Origin: Bacteroidota bacterium
GTDB taxonomy: Bacteria > Bacteroidota > Bacteroidia > Chitinophagales > Chitinophagaceae
Assembly (NCBI GenBank): GCA_030831005.1
Contig: JAURLW010000101.1
Span: forward strand, 1 to 6,460
Length of the DNA stretch: 6,460 nt
Reading direction: 5' to 3'
The notes beneath the pieces were generated by a model that saw nothing but the letters and a program-made list of their open reading frames with translations, ran no database searches and was not told where the DNA came from. Made by a program: the position numbers and the translations under genes. The first letter of the stretch is position 1. Each line of letters begins with the position of its first letter. Positions 1-5,831 of this stretch are shown here, in pieces.

Positions 1-45
1 GAAAATCAATATTTAATAGAAGTGTTAAAACGTTATAATTCATGA
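1..45 (+). CDS. hisC: 3' end of upstream gene, probably histidinol-phosphate aminotransferase (HisC), partial
   Basis: An open frame enters from the left edge and ends at TGA 43-45, encoding ENQYLIEVLKRYNS. The 'EN..LIE.LK' tail resembles the usual C-terminus of HisC, the PLP-dependent aminotransferase that converts imidazole-acetol phosphate to L-histidinol phosphate, where a 'GT.EEN..L...L' segment closes the protein. The stop overlaps the hisB start as ATGA (42-45), the same type of junction as the next genes, so it is very probably a his operon member. hisC commonly precedes hisB in Bacteroidota. Only 14 residues are visible, so the gene name rests mainly on position plus this short match. 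Confidence 0.65.
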   Translation, partial: ENQYLIEVLKRYNS

Positions 46-1133
46 AAAAAGTATTATTCATAGATAGGGATGGCACTTTAGTAGTTGAACCGCCATTAGA
101 TTTTCAATTAGATAGCTTAGATAAATTAGTGTTTTTCCCAGGTGTTTTTCAGAATCTTGCTCGTATTGCTCAAGAATTAGATTATAAATTAGTTATGGTT
201 ACCAACCAAGATGGTTTAGGCACAGCGCTCTTTCCTGAAGAAAACTTTTGGCCAGTTCATAATAAAATAATGGAAGCATTTAAAAATGAGGGCATACATT
301 TTGACGAAGTATTAATTGATAGATCTTTTCCTACGGAACAATTACCCACTCGAAAACCAGGCATTGCCATGCTCACGCATTACACAAAAGGATCTGTTGA
401 TATGCAACATTCCTTTGTAATAGGTGATCGTTTAACCGATGTGGAATTAGCAATGAATTTAGATTGTAATGCCATTTACATTGGTGAAACATGTGCATTG
501 CCAACGGCTTTAACTACGAGATCGTGGAATACAATATATCGTTTTTTAAAATCCTTGCCGCGCACGTCGAGAATAGAACGTATTACTTCAGAAACTAATA
601 TTCTTATTGAACTCAATTTAGATGGGATTGGACAATCAGATATTGATACCGGTATTGGATTCTTCGATCATATGTTGTCTCAAATCGTAAAGCATGGCCA
701 ACTTGATCTCAGTATCCATGTTGCAGGAGACTTACATATCGACGAACATCATACCATTGAAGATGTTGCCATCGCTTTAGGCACAGCTGTTGTAGAAGCC
801 TTAGGCAGCAAAAAAGGAATAGAGCGATATGGGTTTTTATTGCCAATGGATGATTGCTTAGCACAAGTGGCAATTGATTTTGGAGGTAGACCATGGTTGG
901 TATGGGATGCAGCGTTTAAAAGAGAGTATATTGGTGAGATGCCTACGGAGATGTTTATGCACTTTTTTAAATCCTTTGCTGATAGTGCTAAGTGTAATCT
1001 GAATATTAAAGCAGACGGAGAAAACGAGCATCATAAAATAGAAGCTATTTTCAAGGCCTTTGCAAAGGCGCTAAGAATGGCTGTTGCTAAAACCGATCAT
1101 TTTGCAATACCCAGTACAAAAGGCGTTATATGA
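42..1133 (+). CDS. hisB: Bifunctional histidinol-phosphatase / imidazoleglycerol-phosphate dehydratase HisB
   Basis: This 363-residue protein has two catalytic domains, as in E. coli HisB (about 355 residues). Residues 1-165 form a HAD-family phosphatase that releases phosphate from histidinol phosphate: the nucleophile motif is D8-R-D10-G-T, motif II is VTNQDG (T54), the motif III lysine is K105, and the acidic motif is GDRLTD (D129, D133). Residues 175-363 form the Mn-dependent dehydratase that makes imidazole-acetol phosphate: FFDHML (207-212), the metal-binding motifs D-E-H236-H237-T-I-E-D and E-H330-H331-K-I-E, and the end PSTKG. The four zinc ligands of the E. coli phosphatase domain (Cys, His, Cys, Cys) are absent; the aligned positions are D93, S95, L101 and T103. 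The start is set by the ATGA overlap with the preceding gene and by the full N-terminal HAD motif beginning at residue 4. The protein is cytoplasmic. Confidence 0.97.
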   Translation: MKKVLFIDRDGTLVVEPPLDFQLDSLDKLVFFPGVFQNLARIAQELDYKLVMVTNQDGLGTALFPEENFWPVHNKIMEAFKNEGIHFDEVLIDRSFPTEQLPTRKPGIAMLTHYTKGSVDMQHSFVIGDRLTDVELAMNLDCNAIYIGETCALPTALTTRSWNTIYRFLKSLPRTSRIERITSETNILIELNLDGIGQSDIDTGIGFFDHMLSQIVKHGQLDLSIHVAGDLHIDEHHTIEDVAIALGTAVVEALGSKKGIERYGFLLPMDDCLAQVAIDFGGRPWLVWDAAFKREYIGEMPTEMFMHFFKSFADSAKCNLNIKADGENEHHKIEAIFKAFAKALRMAVAKTDHFAIPSTKGVI

Positions 1134-1711
1134 TAGCCATTGTAAAATATAATGCTGGTAACAGTACCTCTGTTAAAAATGCTGTAGAGCGTTTAGGATT
1201 TACATGCACGATTACAAATGATCATCAAGCATTAAAAAATGCATCTAAGGTGATCTTTCCTGGGGTTGGAGCTGCTAGTAGGGCCATGACTTATTTAAAA
1301 GAAACAGGTTTAGATAAACTTATTGTTGCGTTAGATCAGCCCGTTTTAGGCATTTGTTTGGGTCAGCAATTATTATGTACTCACTCAGAAGAGGGGAATG
1401 TAGATTGCCTAGGTATTTTTAATGCACAAGTAAAGAAATTTCCACCTTATGGGAGCGTGCCGCATATGGGATGGAATACATTAGCTATTCGTCCATCGCA
1501 AGCTCTATTTAAGAATATTACTGAGCAAGACGATGTTTATTTTGTACACAGCTACTATTGCGAGTTAAGTAAATACACCATTGCAAGCTGCGATTATATA
1601 ACTACGTTTAGTGCAGCTATGCAAAAGGATAATTTTTATGCTACACAATTTCATCCTGAAAAATCTGCTAGTGTTGGAGAAATAATATTAAATAATTTTT
1701 TACAGTTATGA
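1130..1711 (+). CDS. hisH: Imidazole glycerol phosphate synthase, glutaminase subunit HisH
   Basis: HisH hydrolyses glutamine and passes ammonia to HisF within the imidazole glycerol phosphate synthase complex. The 193-residue length is normal for this class I glutamine amidotransferase. Visible motifs are FPGVGA (43-48), the nucleophile elbow G-I-C76-L-G, the HisH-specific PHMGWN (111-116), YFVHSYY (137-143), and FHPEKS with H175 and E177, so the Cys-His-Glu triad is complete. The start codon overlaps the hisB stop (ATGA, 1130-1133), and its own stop overlaps hisA (1708-1711). The overlaps imply translational coupling, which fits the need for matched amounts of HisH and HisF. Its partner hisF lies two genes downstream. 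Confidence 0.97.
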   Translation: MIAIVKYNAGNSTSVKNAVERLGFTCTITNDHQALKNASKVIFPGVGAASRAMTYLKETGLDKLIVALDQPVLGICLGQQLLCTHSEEGNVDCLGIFNAQVKKFPPYGSVPHMGWNTLAIRPSQALFKNITEQDDVYFVHSYYCELSKYTIASCDYITTFSAAMQKDNFYATQFHPEKSASVGEIILNNFLQL

Positions 1712-2421
1712 GAATTATTCCCGCAATTGATATTCTAAATTCAAAATGTGTTCGTTTGTCTAAAGGAGATTATCATACACAAAAAATCTATAGCCATAAT
1801 CCGTTAGATATGGCCAAAGCATTTGAAGCTCATGGTATTCAACATCTTCATCTTGTCGATTTAGATGGGGCTAAATCTAAGCACATTGTCAATTATAAAA
1901 TTATTGAATCTATAGCTTCTCAAACTTCGTTGATAATAGATTTTGGGGGAGGTATAAAAAGTTCTGAAGATGTTAAAAAGGCATTTGATTTTGGCGCTTC
2001 GCAAATTACTATTGGTAGTATAGCGGTGGATAATCCAGCGCTCTTTTTGGAATGGTTGCAAGTATACGGACCTGATAAAATTATTCTTGGTGCCGATGCG
2101 CATAAAAGAAAAATTGCTACGCATGGTTGGACGCAAGTTGTTGATATGGATATTGTAGATTTTATACGTTATTTCGAAAATGAGGGTATTCGCTCTGTTG
2201 TTTGTACCGATATAGAAAAAGATGGCATGATGAGTGGACCCGCACTACATCTTTATAAAGAACTAATTGATAAGACTAAGATTCAGTTAATTGCTAGTGG
2301 GGGCGTATCTGCTATAAAAGATGTCTATGATTTAAAAGCAATAGGTTGTTATGGAGCTATCATTGGTAAGGCAATATATGAAGGTGCCATAAGTTTAAAA
2401 GAACTCAGTACCTTATGCTAA
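1708..2421 (+). CDS. hisA: ProFAR isomerase HisA (phosphoribosylformimino-5-aminoimidazole carboxamide ribotide isomerase)
   Basis: HisA carries out the Amadori rearrangement of ProFAR to PRFAR, the substrate of HisH-HisF. It is a 237-residue (beta/alpha)8 barrel of typical length. The two catalytic aspartates are in place: D8 in IIPAID at the end of strand 1, and D130 in LGADAHK in the second half-barrel. The phosphate-binding loops are FGGGI (79-83) and ASGGV (196-200), and TDIEKDGM (167-174) is the expected loop. The start is fixed by ATGA overlap with hisH and by the family-typical MRIIPAID beginning. The 3' end overlaps hisF by 7 bases. HisA and HisF are homologous barrels and are adjacent here, but HisF-specific motifs are absent, so the two are easily told apart. 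Confidence 0.97.
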   Translation: MRIIPAIDILNSKCVRLSKGDYHTQKIYSHNPLDMAKAFEAHGIQHLHLVDLDGAKSKHIVNYKIIESIASQTSLIIDFGGGIKSSEDVKKAFDFGASQITIGSIAVDNPALFLEWLQVYGPDKIILGADAHKRKIATHGWTQVVDMDIVDFIRYFENEGIRSVVCTDIEKDGMMSGPALHLYKELIDKTKIQLIASGGVSAIKDVYDLKAIGCYGAIIGKAIYEGAISLKELSTLC

Positions 2422-3167
2422 AAAAAAGAATAATACCTTGTTTAGATATTAAAGAGGGTAGAACCGTTAAGGGTATTAATTTTATCGACATACAAGATGC
2501 AGGCGATCCGCTTGCATTGGCAAAACGTTATGTACAAGAAGGAGCAGACGAATTAGTTTTTTTAGATATCACAGCTACCCAAGAAAAAAGAAAAACATTA
2601 GTTGCCTTAGTAGCGCAAATAGCTAAAGAAATCAATATTCCTTTTACGGTTGGCGGCGGTATCAATTCTTTAGACGATGCAAAAAGAATAATTGATGCCG
2701 GTGCAGATAAAGTAAGTGTCAATTCAGCAGCCATAAAAAGCCCTTCATTAATTTCTGATTTAGCGCTTGAATTAGGGAGTCAATGTGTAGTGGTGGCAAT
2801 GGATATAAAAATGGAACAAGGTGAGTGGATGGTTTATATAAATGGAGGTAAAGTTGCTACAGGCATAAAGGCTTTAGATTGGGCTAAACAAGCTGCCTTT
2901 TTAGGTGCTGGAGAATTGTTGGTCACCGCTATGGATAATGATGGTACTCAAAAAGGATTTGCACTCTCCATTTTAGAAGCTATAAGTAAGGCGGTTGTAA
3001 TTCCAATTATTGCCTCTGGTGGTGCAGGCACACAAGAACATTTCAAAGACTTATTTATCCATACACAAGTTAGTGCTGCATTAGCTGCAAGTGTATTTCA
3101 TTTTTCAACCATTGCTATACCCGAGTTAAAAAACTATTTAAAAATCCAACATATTCCAATACGATGA
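2415..3167 (+). CDS. hisF: Imidazole glycerol phosphate synthase, cyclase subunit HisF
   Basis: HisF uses ammonia delivered by HisH to cleave PRFAR into imidazole glycerol phosphate and AICAR, linking histidine and purine synthesis. The 250-residue barrel keeps the catalytic aspartates D11 (IIPCLDI) and D130 (AMDIK). The ammonia gate residues known from Thermotoga HisF are present at matching positions: R5, E46, K99 and E167. Phosphate-binding loops are VGGGI (79-83) and ASGGAG (200-205), and the TAMDNDGT loop (171-178) is present, with Asn in a position that varies in the family. Its start lies inside the end of hisA (7-base overlap), and its stop overlaps hisIE as ATGA (3164-3167). It acts in the cytoplasm as a HisH-HisF heterodimer. 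Confidence 0.97.
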   Translation: MLKKRIIPCLDIKEGRTVKGINFIDIQDAGDPLALAKRYVQEGADELVFLDITATQEKRKTLVALVAQIAKEINIPFTVGGGINSLDDAKRIIDAGADKVSVNSAAIKSPSLISDLALELGSQCVVVAMDIKMEQGEWMVYINGGKVATGIKALDWAKQAAFLGAGELLVTAMDNDGTQKGFALSILEAISKAVVIPIIASGGAGTQEHFKDLFIHTQVSAALAASVFHFSTIAIPELKNYLKIQHIPIR

Positions 3168-3760
3168 AAATCAACTACGACCCTCAAACGGGCTTAATTC
3201 CTGTTATTATTCAAGATAGTAACACTTTACAAGTGCTCATGTTAGGCTATATGAATGCAGAGGCCTTTAAAAAAACAGAGGAAGAAAAAAAAGTTACCTT
3301 TTTTAGCAGAAGCAAAAATCGTTTGTGGACTAAAGGTGAAAGTTCAGGTCATTATTTAATGGTGAATTGTATTAAGCTCGATTGTGATCAAGATACGTTA
3401 TTAATAAAAGCTACTGCTATGGGTCCTACTTGTCATACTGGAAAAAGTTCTTGCTTTGAAGATAAAATAAGTCCAAGGGGTTTTTTATACGTTCTTGAGC
3501 AGATTATAGCAAATAGAATAAGTACTAACGAACAAAATTCGTATACGAATAATTTATACCATCGCGGATTGAATAAAGTGGCTCAGAAAGTTGGTGAAGA
3601 AGCTGTCGAGTTAATTATAGAAGCAAAAGACACGAATGCATACCTCTTTAAAAATGAAGCGGCCGATTTGCTTTTCCATTTATTAGTACTATTCAAAATG
3701 AAGCAAGTTACATTAGAAGATATAGAAGCTATTTTATTACTACGTTCCAAAAAATCATAA
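3164..3760 (+). CDS. hisIE: Bifunctional phosphoribosyl-AMP cyclohydrolase / phosphoribosyl-ATP pyrophosphohydrolase HisIE
   Basis: This 198-residue fusion catalyses steps 2 and 3 of histidine synthesis. Residues 1-105 are the HisI cyclohydrolase: MLGYMN (26-31), FFSRSKNRLWTKGESSGH (46-63), and the metal cysteines C74 (LDCDQD), C90 (GPTCH) and C97. Residues about 107-198 are the helical HisE pyrophosphohydrolase, with KVGEEAVELIIEAK (142-155, acidic Mg-binding residues E145, E146, E149) and NEAADLLFHLL (164-174). The start overlaps hisF by ATGA. The stop is followed by 35 bases before the next gene, with no hairpin-plus-T-tract, so this is the last recognisable his gene here but not a proven operon end. 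Confidence 0.96.
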   Translation: MKINYDPQTGLIPVIIQDSNTLQVLMLGYMNAEAFKKTEEEKKVTFFSRSKNRLWTKGESSGHYLMVNCIKLDCDQDTLLIKATAMGPTCHTGKSSCFEDKISPRGFLYVLEQIIANRISTNEQNSYTNNLYHRGLNKVAQKVGEEAVELIIEAKDTNAYLFKNEAADLLFHLLVLFKMKQVTLEDIEAILLLRSKKS

Positions 3761-3795
3761 TTCATTTTCATTAATCACTTATCAAAATCTCAGTT

Positions 3796-4536
3796 ATGAA
3801 AAACACATATACACATTTAAGCGCAATGCTATTTATAATTTGTCTTACATCTTTTTTGCTATTAACTAAGGACATAGTTGCGCAACAAAAAAACAATCGT
3901 TCATTTGTTAAAATGGAGAGCATTACGATAGAAGATAAATGTTGGCAATTAATTTCATTAAATGGTAAAATGATAAAGGGTACATCCTATACTCATTATT
4001 TAATTTTACATAAACAAGATGCATTTGCGGAGACTAAAGTTGGTTGTAATCAACTTCGATATCCGTATGAGTTAAATAACAAAGGCCTATTACACTTTAA
4101 AAATGGTACCACTACTTTAATGGCTTGTCCAAATCATGAAATGGAGGAACTATATCGTAAAGCCTTGTTACGTATAAAACGATATGTAGTCAATAAGCAG
4201 CAATTATTTTTTATTGGGGCTGACAAGAAAATCTTGGCTATTTTTCAGCTTGTTCCCAATGAAAATGGCCATTCTTTTGTAGGAAAGACTTTTGTACAAG
4301 AAGGAGCGTCATCCTATGATCCTTTATTAGGCGGTGAGCCTTTTTTGAAATTTGAATCTAAGGAAAAAGCATCTTTGAAGTTAGGCGATATTGTGGAGCG
4401 AATGAATGTACAATTTGAAGATGGACTTATTAGAATGCGTTCTGAATTTTATTCCCATCCCTATTTATTTAAAATAGTCAATAATGAAGTCTTACTTGAT
4501 GAAAATGGAATTACTTGGGTATTAAAAAACAAGTAA
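3796..4536 (+). CDS. Exported META (HslJ-like) domain protein with unrecognised C-terminal half
   Basis: This 246-residue protein has a signal peptide: a basic start, hydrophobic residues 9-23 and a likely cleavage after VA (about residue 29). Cys16 lies in the hydrophobic core without a lipobox, so it is probably periplasmic and soluble rather than a lipoprotein. Residues 48-152 match the META/HslJ pattern: 'CWQL..LNG' (49-57), the G-C-N signature (83-85), T107 with MAC (109-111), E115, then two strand-like segments. HslJ-type proteins have been linked to novobiocin resistance and heat shock in E. coli, but their biochemical role is not settled. Residues 158-246 are beta-rich and alternate hydrophobic and polar residues, ending in 'LLDENGITWVLK'; I do not recognise this part, and it could be a degenerate second beta domain. 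It lies 35 bases after hisIE with no promoter match in the gap, so co-transcription is possible but unproven. Confidence 0.75.
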   Translation: MKNTYTHLSAMLFIICLTSFLLLTKDIVAQQKNNRSFVKMESITIEDKCWQLISLNGKMIKGTSYTHYLILHKQDAFAETKVGCNQLRYPYELNNKGLLHFKNGTTTLMACPNHEMEELYRKALLRIKRYVVNKQQLFFIGADKKILAIFQLVPNENGHSFVGKTFVQEGASSYDPLLGGEPFLKFESKEKASLKLGDIVERMNVQFEDGLIRMRSEFYSHPYLFKIVNNEVLLDENGITWVLKNK

Positions 4537-4581
4537 CTTAGTGGTTCCATTCTATCTAAACATAACTTAAAATGAAAACCC

Positions 4582-5283
4582 ATGCTTAACTTAGACAATT
4601 ATTTAGATAATCATTATATACACCGAAGTAATTGGTTGCGTGCTGCCGTTTTAGGTGCTAATGATGGTATCATTTCCATTTCTAGTTTAGCTATCGGAGT
4701 AGCAGCAGCAAGCACTTCGAGAGAGCCTATTATATTAGCTACTTTAGCGGGTTTAGTTGCGGGTGCGCTTTCTATGGCGGCAGGAGAATATGTTTCTGTT
4801 AGTTCTCAAACAGATACGGAGAAGGCAGATATTGAGCGAGAAAAGAAAGAGCTTTTAGAAATGCCCAATGAAGAATTACAAATCTTGGCTCAAATCTATG
4901 AGCAAAGAGGATTGAAAAAAGAAACTGCGCTTCAAGTGGCAATAGAGTTAACTGAGAAAGATGCGTTAAGTGCGCACATTAGAGATGAGTTAGGCATCAA
5001 TGAAATTAGTCAGGCCAATCCTATCCAGGCTGCTTTAGCCTCGGGTGCTTCCTTTCTTGTAGGCGGTCTATTGCCTATGCTTACTGTTTTATTTGCACCT
5101 ATAAAAGGAATGGAATACTGGTTATATGGCAGTACTACCATTTTTCTAATACTATTAGGTGCTACGGCAGCTAAAACAGGAGGCTCAAATAGTGCTAAAG
5201 CGATCTTTAGAATTACAATTTGGGGTTCTATAGCAATGGGCTTATCTGCTTTAGTGGGTTATTTGTTTGGCGTTAGAGTTTAA
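4582..5283 (+). CDS. VIT1/CCC1-family membrane transporter, probably Fe2+/Mn2+ export
   Basis: This 233-residue inner-membrane protein has the VIT1 layout: two N-terminal helices (about 18-42 and 48-74), a charged cytoplasmic segment (about 75-140) rich in Glu, and three C-terminal helices (about 146-172, 180-198 and 207-230). Signature segments are LGANDGIIS (24-32, with D28 in the first helix), SMAAGEYVSV (64-73, with M65 and E69) and the Gly/Pro-containing GASFLVGGLLPML (155-167). In characterised eukaryotic VIT1 proteins, equivalent Asp, Met and Glu residues bind the transported metal, and the cytoplasmic helices bind Fe2+. The bacterial role (iron or manganese detoxification) is inferred by homology. 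The 45-base gap to the upstream gene has no clear promoter. The chosen ATG gives the standard family N-terminus; an out-of-frame ATG at 4572 opens only a five-codon frame. Confidence 0.9.
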   Translation: MLNLDNYLDNHYIHRSNWLRAAVLGANDGIISISSLAIGVAAASTSREPIILATLAGLVAGALSMAAGEYVSVSSQTDTEKADIEREKKELLEMPNEELQILAQIYEQRGLKKETALQVAIELTEKDALSAHIRDELGINEISQANPIQAALASGASFLVGGLLPMLTVLFAPIKGMEYWLYGSTTIFLILLGATAAKTGGSNSAKAIFRITIWGSIAMGLSALVGYLFGVRV

Positions 5284-5312
5284 GGAAAAACAGTGATGAG
5301 CTAATGCTATTA

Positions 5313-5333
5313 AGGCTTTTATTGATTAAGCCT
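5313..5333 (+). terminator. Weak hairpin after the VIT-family gene, possible terminator
   Basis: AGGCTT (5313-5318) can pair with AAGCCT (5328-5333) around a 9-base AT-rich loop, 30 bases after the stop codon. It is the only hairpin I see between the transporter gene and the first rRNA promoter. No T-tract follows, so intrinsic termination is doubtful; it may only be a 3'-end stabilising hairpin. The rest of 5284-5390 shows no gene or other structure. Confidence 0.3.
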
Positions 5334-5396
5334 ATAGATAAGCTAACATGGAATTAATAAAAACATAACACTTTCAAAAAATACTTCCACAAAAGT

Positions 5397-5427
5397 TTTG
5401 CAGTACGAGAAAAGGGTTCTATCTTTG
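5397..5427 (+). promoter_or_regulatory. Upstream rRNA promoter P1 (Bacteroidota sigma-A type)
   Basis: A -33 element TTTG (5397-5400) and a -7 element TATCTTTG (5420-5427) are separated by 19 bases, fitting the Bacteroidota consensus TTTG-N19ish-TAnnTTTG. Upstream sequence from 5350 is A-rich and may act as an UP-like element. The expected start of transcription is around 5431-5433, within GCTCCCG. It lies about 400 bases before mature 16S. Confidence 0.8.
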
Positions 5428-5524
5428 CGCTCCCGAAAAGCAGTTCTTAAAGTAGTAGTGGATATCCAATGGGGATTTGAGTAATTAAGATTTTAAAATA
5501 AATTTTAAAAAAGATTACAAAAAG

Positions 5525-5556
5525 TTTGGAAGAATAAAAAAGTAACACTACCTTTG
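5525..5556 (+). promoter_or_regulatory. Proximal rRNA promoter P2 (Bacteroidota sigma-A type)
   Basis: A -33 TTTG (5525-5528) and a -7 TACCTTTG (5549-5556) are spaced by 20 bases. The upstream 35 bases (5488-5524) are almost pure A/T, a good candidate UP-like region. The -7 region and initial transcribed bases (TACCTTTGCACTCCCG) match P1 at 14 of 16 positions, 129 bases apart. The expected start is about 5560-5562, giving a leader of about 270 bases. Confidence 0.85.
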
Positions 5557-5561
5557 CACTC

Positions 5562-5576
5562 CCGTTGTAAGAACGG
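5562..5576 (+). other. Hairpin at the 5' end of the P2 transcript
   Basis: CCGTT (5562-5566) pairs with AACGG (5572-5576) around a GTAAG loop. Since P2 should initiate at about 5560-5562, this would be a 5'-terminal hairpin on nascent pre-rRNA. The equivalent position after P1 does not form it. The pairing is seen directly; a role in stability or initiation is a guess. Confidence 0.45.
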
Positions 5577-5601
5577 CATAACAAGTTCATAAGTAATAAG
5601 A

Positions 5602-5653
5602 TAGGTGACAGCCAGGCGGCGATTAGGTAGAGGTTCGATTCCTTAGTCATGTA
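5602..5653 (+). other. tRNA-like (acceptor plus T-arm) element in the rRNA leader
   Basis: A T-arm-like hairpin has a canonical seven-base TTCGATT loop (5634-5640) closed by GG/CC, A-T and G·T pairs (5630-5633 with 5641-5644). Immediately 3' of it, GTCATGT (5646-5652) pairs back with AGGTGAC (5603-5609): five pairs in a row are Watson-Crick, followed by one wobble, one mismatch and one more pair. T5602 can pair with A5653, and CTA follows at 5654-5656, where a tRNA would have CCA. Between the arms, GCC (5611-5613) can pair with GGC (5618-5620). There is no D-arm or anticodon arm, so it is not a functional tRNA. It may be a tRNA remnant, a processing signal or a coincidence. Confidence 0.4.
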
Positions 5654-5688
5654 CTAGAAAAATTATCAGATGTAAATTTGATTAAGCA

Positions 5689-5701
5689 AGATCTTTGAAA
5701 G
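5689..5701 (+). promoter_or_regulatory. boxA-like antitermination element
   Basis: AGATCTTTGAAAG in the leader resembles rRNA boxA sequences (for example TGCTCTTTAACA in E. coli, and TTCTTTGAAAA-type elements elsewhere), where the NusB-NusE complex binds nascent RNA to prevent premature termination. Its location after both promoters and about 130 bases before 16S is the expected one. The identification is by similarity only. Confidence 0.6.
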
Positions 5702-5716
5702 AAAGGAAACAACAGC

Positions 5717-5740
5717 GCGTTTTGATGAAGTTCAAAACGC
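5717..5740 (+). other. Perfect 9-bp leader hairpin downstream of boxA
   Basis: GCGTTTTGA (5717-5725) and TCAAAACGC (5732-5740) are perfect inverted repeats around a 6-base loop, TGAAGT. No T-tract follows (CAGGTAAG), so it is not an intrinsic terminator. It may be a boxB/boxC-like antitermination or pre-rRNA processing structure. Confidence 0.65.
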
Positions 5741-5768
5741 CAGGTAAGAAGCGTAAAAATTAAAATTA

Positions 5769-5819
5769 CGATCGACCATTCAATTTAAACGACAACGTCG
5801 TCTTTGATTAGTCAGATCG
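5769..5819 (+). other. Composite stem structure just before 16S rRNA
   Basis: Nested pairings form one elongated hairpin ending 12 bases before mature 16S. CGATCGAC (5769-5776) pairs with GTC-A-GATCG (5811-5819) with one bulged A; TCAA (5780-5783) pairs with TTGA (5804-5807); and ACGAC (5789-5793) pairs with GTCGT (5797-5801) around an AAC loop. It may guide 5' maturation of 16S. An alternative is that part of this strand pairs with sequence beyond the 3' end of 16S, which is outside the window. Confidence 0.5.
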
Positions 5820-5831
5820 AACAATCTATTT

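Larger units (their letters stand above)
5559..5831 (+). other. Pre-16S rRNA leader (from P2 to mature 16S)
   Basis: This non-coding transcribed leader holds, in order, the 5' hairpin, the tRNA-like element, the boxA-like site, the 9-bp hairpin and the composite stem described separately. It is removed during rRNA maturation. Boundaries are inferred from the promoter and the 16S start. No protein-coding gene is credible in the 548 bases between the transporter stop codon and 16S. Confidence 0.75.

Noticed and set aside
709..894. Minus-strand open frame inside hisB (and similar ones inside hisA, hisF and hisIE)
   Set aside because: These frames lie wholly within well-conserved coding regions on the other strand and show no recognisable protein features.
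3761..3795. Possible promoter between hisIE and the META gene
   Set aside because: No TAnnTTTG or correctly spaced TTTG element is present in the gap.
4572..4589. Five-codon frame MKTHA overlapping the start of the VIT-family gene
   Set aside because: An upstream minimal ORF could modulate translation, but a frame this short arises easily by chance and nothing else supports it.
5460..5467. GGATATCC palindrome between P1 and P2
   Set aside because: An isolated 8-base palindrome with no second copy and no known operator match is expected by chance.
5447..5650. 67-residue minus-strand open frame in the rRNA upstream region
   Set aside because: It lies across promoter P2 and the structured leader, its hydrophobic composition follows from the A/T-rich sequence, and it shows no family motif.
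5581..5653. Full-length tRNA ending at the T-arm-like element
   Set aside because: Extending to 73 bases gives a poor acceptor stem (ACAAGTT with GTCATGT, two mismatches), no D-loop GG and no anticodon stem, so a complete tRNA is not supported.
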